Shown here: positions 36,510-44,735 of the stretch, one piece after another
How the letters are laid out: each line of letters begins with the position of its first letter
Numbering within the stretch: position 1 is the stretch's first letter
From: Flavobacterium limnophilum
GTDB taxonomy: Bacteria; Bacteroidota; Bacteroidia; Flavobacteriales; Flavobacteriaceae
DNA length: 64,000 nt
Assembly: GCF_027111315.2 (NCBI RefSeq)
Contig: NZ_CP114289.2
Span: forward strand, 2,232,001 to 2,296,000
Direction of reading: 5' to 3'
Notes under the pieces: generated by a model
Told to the model about the DNA's origin: nothing
What the model saw: the letters and a program-made list of their open reading frames with translations, nothing else
The model's database searches: none
Made by a program: the position numbers and the translations under genes

Positions 36510-36544
36510 AATTTGACAAGTGATAATTCTAAATTGACAAGTGA
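36510..36544. promoter_or_regulatory. Two direct repeats containing the TTGACAA half-site
   Basis: AATTTGACAAGTGA (36510-36523) and AAATTGACAAGTGA (36531-36544) are 21 bp apart, two helical turns. TTGACAA is also the half-site of the palindrome at 36881-36900, so the XRE protein may bind at both ends of its own gene. Confidence 0.55.
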
Positions 36545-36557
36545 CTTAAAGGCACAA

Positions 36558-36582
36558 AAAAAGATGCTACTGGCATCTTTTT
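36558..36582. terminator. Terminator of the XRE gene
   Basis: AAAAAGATGC pairs with GCATCTTTTT around a five-base loop, 25 bp beyond the XRE stop codon. On the minus strand it ends in a T-run. Confidence 0.75.
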
Positions 36583-36606
36583 CAGTGGTATTGTATATAA
36601 TTTACA

Positions 36607-36849
36607 TTATTCTTTATCTAGAAAAAATTCAAAATCAAATAATTCTTTAGGTTCAATATCTAATCCTTTAGCTAACGAAATTATAGTCCCTAAGGAAGCT
36701 CCGTGTTCTCCATTTAAAACTCTATATACACCTTTAGGCTCAATCTTCCCTATAGAAGCTACAGTCATAACGTCTTTGTTATAATTTTCCATTAGCTTTT
36801 GTAAATTTTGGCCAAATGCTATATAATATTTTTTCCTAATCTCTTTCAC
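36607..36849 (-). CDS. Small XRE-type helix-turn-helix regulator
   Basis: This 80-residue protein is nearly all one Cro/C1-type HTH: FGQNLQKLMENYNKDVMTVASIG, then PKGVYRVLNGEHGASLGTIISLAKGL. An acidic tail follows (KELFDFEFF). It has the single-domain size of stand-alone repressors. It is divergent from a promoter whose -33 box lies within a perfect palindrome 32 bp from its start, so it probably represses that transcript and perhaps itself. Confidence 0.82.
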   Translation of the reverse strand: MKEIRKKYYIAFGQNLQKLMENYNKDVMTVASIGKIEPKGVYRVLNGEHGASLGTIISLAKGLDIEPKELFDFEFFLDKE

Positions 36850-36880
36850 TATGTGAAATTGAGATAATCAAAAGAAAAAA

Positions 36881-36900
36881 AATTGTCAAATTTGACAATT
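36881..36900. promoter_or_regulatory. Perfect 20-bp palindrome, candidate operator
   Basis: AATTGTCAAATTTGACAATT reads the same on both strands. Its right half contains the TTTG -33 box of the promoter ending at 36923. This is a classic position for a repressor operator, and the small XRE gene starts 32 bp away. Confidence 0.7.
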
Positions 36901-36923
36901 TTGTGATTTTTTTCATATATTTG
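36891..36923 (+). promoter_or_regulatory. Promoter (TTTG, 21-bp spacer, TATATTTG) of the SusC leader
   Basis: TTTG is at 36891-36894 and TATATTTG at 36916-36923. A second -7-like TAAATTTG at 36957-36964 has no matching -33 box. Transcription from here would give a leader of about 510 bases before susC. Confidence 0.6.
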
Positions 36924-36994
36924 AATTATTAAAAAAATCCTTAAATAGGATTTTATTAAATTTGCGATTCTTCAAATAAAACATTGAAGCATTC

Positions 36995-37121
36995 GCTTTG
37001 AATTTCGTCTTAGAAAACTGGTAATTTTAAAAGGAACGAAATGATAAGTAAGATGCTCACGCTCTATGGCGTGGGCTCACTTATTGTTCCTCGGTATACC
37101 AGTACCTCTAAGGCAATAAGC
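36995..37121 (+). ncRNA. Structured RNA with nested helices (candidate 6S-like RNA or leader element)
   Basis: Nested complementary segments, from outside in: GCTT 36995-36998 with AAGC 37118-37121; CTTAG 37009-37013 with 37108-37112; ACTGGTA 37017-37023 with 37097-37103; GGAAC 37033-37037 with 37086-37090; ATAAGT 37044-37049 with 37079-37084; GCTCACGC 37055-37062 with 37069-37076 (one G-U pair) closed by a six-base loop. The unpaired bulge between ACTGGTA and GGAAC resembles the central bubble of 6S-type RNA. I cannot confirm a family. Confidence 0.6.
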
Positions 37122-37227
37122 TGAGTTCCATGCCATTTTTATTCCCATTGGTTTCTCTCTTCAATTCTTGGCGCTGCAACTTATATTAAGACTTCGCAAA
37201 AACACAATTAGTTCACTGAATTAGTCT

Positions 37228-37279
37228 GGAAAGACACCGCCAACGCTTGGCTGCAACAAGCAACGGCGGTGAACTTTCC
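37228..37279 (+). promoter_or_regulatory. Second leader hairpin upstream of susC
   Basis: GGAAAG 37228-37233 pairs with 37274-37279, CACCGCC 37235-37241 with 37265-37271, and GCTTG 37245-37249 with 37257-37261, all perfect. It is a strong three-part stem 166 bp before the susC start. A smaller stem (CCTCTA 37369-37374 with TAGAGG 37394-37399) follows. Confidence 0.65.
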
Positions 37280-37444
37280 TTTTAACCCTATAAATTCAAA
37301 TGCCTATGAATTAAAAAACAAAAACCTTCGTGCCTTGACGTCTTCATGGCATCAGCACAAAAAAAGGCCCTCTACCCTGTCGCCAAACTAGTATAGAGGA
37401 CCAAAGCCAACAAAACCAATGTTTCATTAAACCCATCCAAAAGT

Positions 37445-40400
37445 ATGAATAAATATTCACTCTTCAAGCCTTGGGTAGTTACAGCACTGCCCAAATTGTA
37501 CTGCCTTTTTTTCCTGTGCTGCTTTACAGGAGTTTATGCCCAAAATACCAACATCACGGGTATCGTGACCGATGACAACGGGGCTTTACCCGGAGTTACC
37601 ATACTAATAAAAAGTAGATCCATTGCAACCCTCACCGATGAAAAGGGCAATTATTCCATAATCGCAAGACCCAATGACATCTTGTTTTTTTCCTTTATGG
37701 GCTACAAATCTGTCGAAATACCCGTTACCAATCGTTCCATAATTAATGTACAATTACGGGAAGATGCGACCAACCTCAAGGAGGTCGTCATCAATGCCGG
37801 TTATTACTCCACCAAGGAAAGTGAAAGCACGGGAAATATTTCAAAAATCACTTCCAAGGATATCGAAAAACAACCCGTCACCAATATCTTGGCTGCGATG
37901 CAGGGACGAATGGCGGGTGTCAATATCACGCAGGAAACCGGTGTTCCCGGTGGTGGTTTCAACATCCAAATTAGAGGAATCAACAGTTTGAGGGCAGACG
38001 GAAACGAACCACTGTACATCATTGATGGCGTACCCTATGCCTCACAAGCCCTGAGTTATTCCCAAATTTCGACCAATATGCCGGGTGACGGCAGTCCACT
38101 GAACAGTATCAACCCCGACGACATCCAAAGCATCGAAGTCCTTAAAGATGCCGATGCCACTGCCATTTATGGTTCCCGTGGTGCCAATGGCGTGGTGCTT
38201 ATCAGTACCAAAAAAGGAAAACAAGGCAAAACCCAGTTTACGGTCAATGCCTCCAAAGGTTCGGGACGCGTGACACAAACGATGGAGCTGATGAATACGG
38301 AACAATATTTGGCGATGCGCCGCCAAGCTTTTGCCAATGACGGGATTACGCAATATCCGGACTATGAGTATGACGTCAACGGAACTTGGGATCAAACCCG
38401 GAATACGGACTGGCAAAAAGAACTCATTGGCGGCACTGCCGAAATTACGGGAGTCCAAACTTCCGTTTCAGGTGGCAATGAGCACACCCAGTTTTTGTTG
38501 AGCGGTACTTACCATTCTGAAAGTACCGTTTTTCCGGGGGATTTCATCTACAAGAAAGCCGCCTTCCATTCCAACATCAACCACGAGTCCGAAAACAAAA
38601 AATTCAAGTTGAACTTTTCCGCCAACTACACCCATCAGGACAACGACCAGCCTTGGACTGATTTCACGCTTATGGCAATGTCGCTGGCACCCAATGCACC
38701 CGCTTTGTACGATGCCCAAGGCAAGTTGAATTGGGAAAACAATACTTGGGAAAACCCCTTGGCCAATCTGGAAGGAAAATTCAATTCCAAAAATGGCGAC
38801 ATGGTGGCCAACACTCTTTTGTCCTATCAACTGTTCCAAAACCTGGAATTGAAATCCAGTTTTGGCTATACCAACCTGCAATACGAGGAAAGCCGCACTA
38901 CCCCATCCACAATCAACAATCCAGCCTACAACATCACCAGCAAGAACTCCTCCATTTTGGTCAACAACACCAACAGACAATCCTGGATTATCGAACCACA
39001 GATTAATTGGAAAAAAGAATTGGGTAAATCAAATGTGGACGTTCTTTTGGGTGGTACTTTCTTGAACCAAGACAGTGACCGACTAATTATAAGAGGTCGA
39101 GGCTTTACCAGCAACAGCCTGATGTATGATCTGGCATCAGCCACCACCATAACGGTACTCAACAATCAGGAAACCGCATATAAATATCAAGCTTTTTTTG
39201 GTCGCATCAACTGGAATTGGCAGAACAAATACATTTTGAACGCCACGGGAAGAAGAGATGGTTCCAGTCGTTTTGGACCAGGCAAACAATTCGCCACTTT
39301 TGGAGCGGTCGGCGGTGCCTGGATCTTTTCCAAAGAGCAATTTGTAAAAAACAATGCCTCCTTTTTGAGTTTCGGAAAACTGAGGGCCAGTTATGGTACC
39401 ACGGGAAGTGACCAAATCGGCGATTACCAATTCATGGATACCTACAGTTCTTCGGGCAGTAGCTACCAAACAATTGTGGGACTGCAACCCACCCGCCTTT
39501 TTAATCCCGATTACGGCTGGGAAACCAACACCAAACTGGAGATTGCCTTAGAAACAGGCTTTTTGGAAGACCGAATCTTCTTCACTTGGGCTTGGTACAA
39601 CAACCAATCTTCCAACCAACTCGTCGGGATTCCATTGCCTGCCACAACGGGATTTAGTTCCCTGCAAGCCAATTTGGATGCTACCGTTCAAAATACCGGA
39701 GTTGAAGTTACGTTGCGCAGCACAAATATTCAAACACCACAATTCCATTGGACAACCAATTTCAACCTGACAGTACCCCAAAACAAACTGGTTTCCTTCC
39801 CGGGGCTGGCGGGTTCCACCTATGCCAACCAATATGTCGTTGGGCAATCCATAAACATCCAGAAATTGTACCACAATACCGGTTTAAATCCACAAACGGG
39901 GATATATGAATTTGAAGACGTAAATGGAGACGAAGTCATCACCTATCCCGACGATTCGCAAACCATCCGGAATTTAAGTCCAAAATATTTTGGAGGACTG
40001 CAAAATCATCTGGAATACAAAGGATGGCAACTGGATTTCTTGTTCCAATTCGTCAAACAAGAAAACTACAACTGGGCATATATCGCGGGACTTCCCGGTG
40101 CCTTTGTCAACCAGTCGGTCTATGCTGCCGACAGCTGGAAACAAGCCGGAGACACCAATCCCTATCAAAAATATTCCACGGGAGTCAACAATGACGTGGT
40201 GGAAGCCTATTACAAATATATTTCCAGTGATGCAGCAGTAAGTGACGCCTCTTTTATTCGACTTAAAAACATTGCATTTTCCTATGATATTCCGAAACAT
40301 TGGATCAAAGACTTGAGATGCAAAATCTATGTACAAGGCCAGAATTTGCTGTTGTTCACGCCTTACAAAGGTGCTGACCCCGAATTTAGATCCGCAGGCT

Positions 40401-40450
40401 ATTTGCCTCCCCTAAAAGTGGTAACAGCAGGCATTCAACTGAATTTCTAA
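37445..40450 (+). CDS. SusC/RagA-family TonB-linked outer membrane transporter
   Basis: This 1001-residue protein has a signal peptide (cleavage near GVYAQ), a carboxypeptidase-regulatory-like domain (ITGIVTDDNGALPGVTIL), a plug (IRGINSLRADGNEPLYIIDG, then SIEVLKDADATAIYGSRGAN) and a 22-strand barrel ending in a Phe-terminated strand (AGIQLNF). With the SusD partner 18 bp downstream it imports large substrates using TonB energy. The adjacent S9 peptidase points to peptides rather than glycans. There is no hybrid two-component regulator or ECF/anti-sigma pair nearby. Confidence 0.95.
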   Translation: MNKYSLFKPWVVTALPKLYCLFFLCCFTGVYAQNTNITGIVTDDNGALPGVTILIKSRSIATLTDEKGNYSIIARPNDILFFSFMGYKSVEIPVTNRSIINVQLREDATNLKEVVINAGYYSTKESESTGNISKITSKDIEKQPVTNILAAMQGRMAGVNITQETGVPGGGFNIQIRGINSLRADGNEPLYIIDGVPYASQALSYSQISTNMPGDGSPLNSINPDDIQSIEVLKDADATAIYGSRGANGVVLISTKKGKQGKTQFTVNASKGSGRVTQTMELMNTEQYLAMRRQAFANDGITQYPDYEYDVNGTWDQTRNTDWQKELIGGTAEITGVQTSVSGGNEHTQFLLSGTYHSESTVFPGDFIYKKAAFHSNINHESENKKFKLNFSANYTHQDNDQPWTDFTLMAMSLAPNAPALYDAQGKLNWENNTWENPLANLEGKFNSKNGDMVANTLLSYQLFQNLELKSSFGYTNLQYEESRTTPSTINNPAYNITSKNSSILVNNTNRQSWIIEPQINWKKELGKSNVDVLLGGTFLNQDSDRLIIRGRGFTSNSLMYDLASATTITVLNNQETAYKYQAFFGRINWNWQNKYILNATGRRDGSSRFGPGKQFATFGAVGGAWIFSKEQFVKNNASFLSFGKLRASYGTTGSDQIGDYQFMDTYSSSGSSYQTIVGLQPTRLFNPDYGWETNTKLEIALETGFLEDRIFFTWAWYNNQSSNQLVGIPLPATTGFSSLQANLDATVQNTGVEVTLRSTNIQTPQFHWTTNFNLTVPQNKLVSFPGLAGSTYANQYVVGQSINIQKLYHNTGLNPQTGIYEFEDVNGDEVITYPDDSQTIRNLSPKYFGGLQNHLEYKGWQLDFLFQFVKQENYNWAYIAGLPGAFVNQSVYAADSWKQAGDTNPYQKYSTGVNNDVVEAYYKYISSDAAVSDASFIRLKNIAFSYDIPKHWIKDLRCKIYVQGQNLLLFTPYKGADPEFRSAGYLPPLKVVTAGIQLNF

Positions 40451-40468
40451 CCTTTAAAATTTTTCAAG

Positions 40469-41893
40469 ATGAAAATCAACAATCATACAATCCTTATGCA
40501 CTTATTTACGAATAGGTTGCACAACAAAAAATGGATACTCTTACTGATACTGCAATCTTGTTTGCTGAACAGCTGTGACAATTTTGTGGAAGTGGACTTG
40601 CCCAATTCGCAATTGACTTCTCCTGCTGTTTTTGAAGACAAAGCGACAGCCAATGCGGCCATGGTGGACATTTACAACAAAATCAGGGACAATGGATTGC
40701 TGACGGGAACATCCGCGGGGATTTCCAATCAGTTGGGCAATTATACCGATGAACTGGTCTGTTACGGCTCAACAGCCAGCGCATCATTCGACTTTTACAA
40801 CAATGCACTGGTAGCCACCAACAGCAACATTTCTGGAATGTGGAACAGCAGTTACAATCAAATCTATGGTGCCAACAGTGTGTTGGAAGGAGTAATAAAT
40901 GCCGTTGCCTTGCCAACACCAGACCGTGACCAACTTGCCGGAGAGGCATTGTTCGTCAGGGGCTTGATTCATTTCTACCTGACGAATCTTTTTGGAGACA
41001 TCCCTTATGTCTCTTCTACGGATTACAAACAAAACAGTACCCCAAAACGAATTCCCCAAGCGCAAGTGTACGACAAAATCAAGGCCGATTTGGCACAAGC
41101 CATTGCCTTGTTGCCGGAAGCCTATATCAGTACCGAAAAAGTGCGTCCCAACAAATATGCCGCTATCGCACTGTTGGCAAGAGTCGATTTATACTCGAAC
41201 AATTGGGCGGAAGCTGCCGCAAACGCCACCCAAGTAATCAACAATACTGCGTTGTACCAATGGACTAGCTTGAACAAGGTGTTTTTAAAAAATAGCACCA
41301 CCACCATTTGGCAACTGATGCCGGCCGTCAAGGGTAAAAACACCAACGAAGGGGAAACTTTCATTTTCACTGCCGGCCCTCCTCCTTTGACGGCATTGAG
41401 TCCTGGACTAATGAATGCTTTTCCGACAGGGGATTTGCGCAAAAGTTGGTGGACAAAAGCCGTAACCAACGGAACCACTACTTGGTATCACGCCTACAAA
41501 TACAATCAATACCAAAACACCACGACCTCGTTGGAATATTCCATTGTATTGCGCTTGGCGGAACAATACCTGATTCGTGCCGAAGCCAAAGCGCATTTAA
41601 ACGATCTAGTCGGTGCTGCCCAAGACTTGAATGCCGTCCGCAATCAAGCGGGATTGGGCAATACAGCTGCAACCACCGCCAACGGGCTTCTTGAAGCTAT
41701 TTTACAGGAACGAAGGCTGGAATTCTTCACGGAATTCGGTCACCGCTTCTTTGACCTGAAAAGAACCCATACATTGGACAGTACACTTTCAGGTGTCAAG
41801 TTGGGTTGGGATGCCAAAGACCAGCTTTGGCCTATTCCTGCCACGGAATTGTTGGTCAATCCCAATTTACAACCCCAAAATTTTGGTTATTAA
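40469..41893 (+). CDS. SusD/RagB-family surface substrate-binding lipoprotein
   Basis: This 474-residue protein has a lipoprotein signal ending LLNSC (Cys36 from this start; a start nine codons later, at 40496, is also possible and gives a shorter n-region). The SusD fold is shown by AGEALFVRGLIHFYLTNLFGDIPY and the TPR helices, and by YLIRAEAKAHL and ILQERRLEFFTEFGHRFFDL near the end. It caps the SusC barrel. It is co-transcribed with the flanking genes, being 18 bp after susC and 2 bp before the peptidase start. Confidence 0.94.
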   Translation: MKINNHTILMHLFTNRLHNKKWILLLILQSCLLNSCDNFVEVDLPNSQLTSPAVFEDKATANAAMVDIYNKIRDNGLLTGTSAGISNQLGNYTDELVCYGSTASASFDFYNNALVATNSNISGMWNSSYNQIYGANSVLEGVINAVALPTPDRDQLAGEALFVRGLIHFYLTNLFGDIPYVSSTDYKQNSTPKRIPQAQVYDKIKADLAQAIALLPEAYISTEKVRPNKYAAIALLARVDLYSNNWAEAAANATQVINNTALYQWTSLNKVFLKNSTTTIWQLMPAVKGKNTNEGETFIFTAGPPPLTALSPGLMNAFPTGDLRKSWWTKAVTNGTTTWYHAYKYNQYQNTTTSLEYSIVLRLAEQYLIRAEAKAHLNDLVGAAQDLNAVRNQAGLGNTAATTANGLLEAILQERRLEFFTEFGHRFFDLKRTHTLDSTLSGVKLGWDAKDQLWPIPATELLVNPNLQPQNFGY

Positions 41894-41895
41894 AA

Positions 41896-44559
41896 ATGAG
41901 AGCTTTACAACATACTACCGTAAAAAAAGGATTCCATTTGATAGGAAACCTGCCAGCAAAGTGCCTTCCCCTTGGGGCACTCTTTATTTTTGTTTTAGTA
42001 GCCTGTCCCCTTTTGGGACAGGTAAAACAAAAAAAACAACTTACCCCCACCGATTATCCCCTTTGGGGTAATTTACAACTGGAGGAACTATCCGAGAAAG
42101 GAAATTGGGTCAGTTATTCTATGCGTTATGATGAACAACCCACCGACACCGTATTCCTGAAAAACACCAAAACCAAAAAAATGATCCCCTTTCCAAAGGG
42201 TTCGGAGGGAAAATTCAATAAAGAAGAATCTTTTGCCTGTTTAACTCCTGCGGGATTGGCAGCAATAAATCTGAAAACAAATGAACAACAGTTGATTCCC
42301 GATGCCGTTGCCTTTGCCTTTTCGGCAAACGGGCAATACCGGATAGTCTTAAAAAAGGATTCCAATAACCAAAATAGCCTTGAAATCAGTACATCCAATA
42401 GTCAATGGAAAGAAGAAATCAAAGACGCAACTGTATTCCTCTTGAATGCAGCCGGAAACAAAATGATATGCTCCATTGAATCCAACAAACGTAATGCCGT
42501 ATTACTGGTAAACTTGGACAACATCCTAACCAAAAAAGTACTTATCGAAGATACAAAATACCATTTCACGAATCTCGCTTGGAATGCTTCGGGCAATGCC
42601 CTGGCTTTTTTCCAAGTAGCATTGGACAAAACTGCCAAGAAAGACACGAAGTTGATCTATTACAACTGCAACGAGAATAATCCCGTCTCATTTTCATTGG
42701 AGGACCAGCCCAATATTCCAGAAGATATGCAAATGGACACAGGCAGAATCATCCCATTGACGATTTCCGATGATAGTCAAAAAGTGTTTTTTGGAATAAA
42801 GGAAAAAGACCAGATAGAGAATAAAAATAATCCAGAAACCGTCCAAATCTGGAAAGGTAGCGACAACTGGATTTATCCACAGCAAAAAGGCATCCAGAAT
42901 TGGAAAAAAACAGTAAAGACAGCCGTATGGTGGCCTTCCAAAAACCAATGTATCCCAATAACCACAACCAAATTCCCCAGGCTGATGCTGGATGGAAAAC
43001 AACAGTGGGCACTGGTGTACAATCCGATGGCCAACAAACCACAATATCAATACGATGATGACAGGAATCTCTATTTGAAGAATCTGGAAACGGATGAATC
43101 TACCTTATGGGTCGAAAAACAGTCGGCCAACATCAACCACCTCTTGGCCTCACCCAACGGCAAATACTTTGTTTATTTCAAAAACAAGAACTGGTGGATT
43201 TTCGACCTGAATACCAAGACACATCGAAATATCACCGAGTATTTGGGCATCAACTGCGAGGATGTGGACTATGACAATGCGGGAGAAATCCCTGCTTACG
43301 GCATCGCTGGATGGACCAAAAATGACGATTCCATATTGATTTACGACCAATACGATATTTGGGAAATAAGCCCGGACGGCAAAAAAGCAACGCGACTCAC
43401 CGCCGGCAAAGAAAAACAAATTTGCTTCCGGATTCCCAAAAACAAGGACGGCACCTGGAACAAACAAAATTTTGACGGTTTAACCAGCACCGAAGTGGAC
43501 TTGGACAATGGGCTTCTGCTGCAAGCCAAAGGAGACAACTTGTTTTCAGGTTATTATTTCTGGAACAGGAAACAAAGAGAAAAAGCACTAGTCTATTCCA
43601 ACAGCCGAATAGACCAAATACTGAAAGCTTCCAAAGGCAATGCGTATATCTTTAGAGAACAAAAATACGACAGTCCACCCTCTTTAATTCTTAAAGAAGA
43701 ATCGAAAAACACGCCCAAAAAGCTTTTTGAAAGCAATCCACAACATCATCAATACGAATGGGGAAAGTCGGAACTTATTTATTATCAAAATGCAAAAGGA
43801 AAAACATTAAAAGGAGTTTTGTATTACCCTGCTGGTTATAATCCTGCCAAAAAATACCCGATGATAGTCCATCTTTACGAACGACAGTCCCATGAATTGC
43901 ATTATTATATAAATCCCTCCGAGCTGGATTCAAGGGGATTCAACAGAACCAATTTTACTACCCAAGGCTATTTTGTCTTGTATCCCGACATCAGTTACGA
44001 AATCGGAAATCCGGGAGTTTCTGCACTGGATTGTGTGGTTGCCGCAACACAATCTGTAATCGATAAAGGATTGGTACTACCCAATAAAATAGGTCTTATA
44101 GGACATTCTTTCGGTGGCTATGAAAGCAGTTTCATTGTCACCCAAACCGATCTTTTTGCTACGGTAATTGCGGGAGCTGCAGCCACCGACTTGACGAGTT
44201 GGTACCTTACCGTGGGCTGGAATAATGGCAGACCCGAAATTTGGCGGTTTGAAAGCCAACAATGGAGAATGGGAAAATCCCTTTTCGAAGATATGGAAGC
44301 GTACAATCGAAACTCCCCGGTTTTAAACGCCAAAAAAATCAAGACACCGCTACTTTTTTGGACTGGAGAAGAGGACAAGCAAGTCAACAGCAATCAAAGT
44401 ATCGAATTCTATCTGGCGTTGCGAAGATTGGAAAAACAAGCCACGATGTTGGTCTATCCAAAAGAACGTCATGAACTACTGAAAGAAGCCAATCAAAAGG
44501 ATTTGACGCATCGCATTCAAAATTGGTTTGATTATTATTTGAAAGACAAGCAACAATAA
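41896..44559 (+). CDS. S9-family (prolyl oligopeptidase-type) peptidase
   Basis: The start at MRALQHTTVKKG, 2 bp after the susD stop, is preferred over one inside susD. The 887-residue protein has a signal-like hydrophobic segment ending near PLLGQ, a beta-propeller domain, and the C-terminal hydrolase domain. The nucleophile is in GHSFGGYES, the acid in WTGEEDKQVNS and the histidine in PKERHELL. The family cleaves short peptides, often after proline or at dipeptides. It probably trims peptides brought in by the SusC/SusD pair. Confidence 0.92.
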   Translation: MRALQHTTVKKGFHLIGNLPAKCLPLGALFIFVLVACPLLGQVKQKKQLTPTDYPLWGNLQLEELSEKGNWVSYSMRYDEQPTDTVFLKNTKTKKMIPFPKGSEGKFNKEESFACLTPAGLAAINLKTNEQQLIPDAVAFAFSANGQYRIVLKKDSNNQNSLEISTSNSQWKEEIKDATVFLLNAAGNKMICSIESNKRNAVLLVNLDNILTKKVLIEDTKYHFTNLAWNASGNALAFFQVALDKTAKKDTKLIYYNCNENNPVSFSLEDQPNIPEDMQMDTGRIIPLTISDDSQKVFFGIKEKDQIENKNNPETVQIWKGSDNWIYPQQKGIQNWKKTVKTAVWWPSKNQCIPITTTKFPRLMLDGKQQWALVYNPMANKPQYQYDDDRNLYLKNLETDESTLWVEKQSANINHLLASPNGKYFVYFKNKNWWIFDLNTKTHRNITEYLGINCEDVDYDNAGEIPAYGIAGWTKNDDSILIYDQYDIWEISPDGKKATRLTAGKEKQICFRIPKNKDGTWNKQNFDGLTSTEVDLDNGLLLQAKGDNLFSGYYFWNRKQREKALVYSNSRIDQILKASKGNAYIFREQKYDSPPSLILKEESKNTPKKLFESNPQHHQYEWGKSELIYYQNAKGKTLKGVLYYPAGYNPAKKYPMIVHLYERQSHELHYYINPSELDSRGFNRTNFTTQGYFVLYPDISYEIGNPGVSALDCVVAATQSVIDKGLVLPNKIGLIGHSFGGYESSFIVTQTDLFATVIAGAAATDLTSWYLTVGWNNGRPEIWRFESQQWRMGKSLFEDMEAYNRNSPVLNAKKIKTPLLFWTGEEDKQVNSNQSIEFYLALRRLEKQATMLVYPKERHELLKEANQKDLTHRIQNWFDYYLKDKQQ

Positions 44560-44573
44560 TCTTCCCTTTGACT

Positions 44574-44617
44574 AAAGAACAAAGCACTTGTTTTACAAAG
44601 GGCTTTGTTCTTTTTTT
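44574..44617 (+). terminator. Strong terminator after the peptidase gene
   Basis: AAAGAACAAAGC pairs perfectly with GCTTTGTTCTTT (44602-44613) and is followed by T residues to 44617. It ends the SusC/SusD/peptidase operon. Confidence 0.85.
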
Positions 44618-44735
44618 AGGCAAAATAGAATCTATCGTTAAAGAAATGTTCGACAATAATCAGGCAGAAAATCAAGGTGAAATCAAGGCAATATTGGATT
44701 TCTATAACTTATTTGAAAATTGTTTATGGCAATTA

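Larger units (their letters stand above)
36118..36606. other. Region between the recombinase and XRE genes
   Basis: These 489 bp hold a 43-residue minus-strand gene (36290-36421), a pair of 14-bp direct repeats at 36510-36544 and a terminator at 36558-36582. The first ~170 bp after the recombinase show nothing recognisable. Confidence 0.5.

Noticed and set aside
37041..37124. 27-residue open frame starting MISKMLTLYG in the leader
   Set aside because: It lies entirely within the paired structure and is too short and unusual in composition. RNA pairing explains the conservation-type pattern better.
41806..41895. Longer N-terminus of the S9 peptidase inside susD
   Set aside because: It would overlap the end of susD. 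The ATG at 41896 is followed by a normal signal-type segment.
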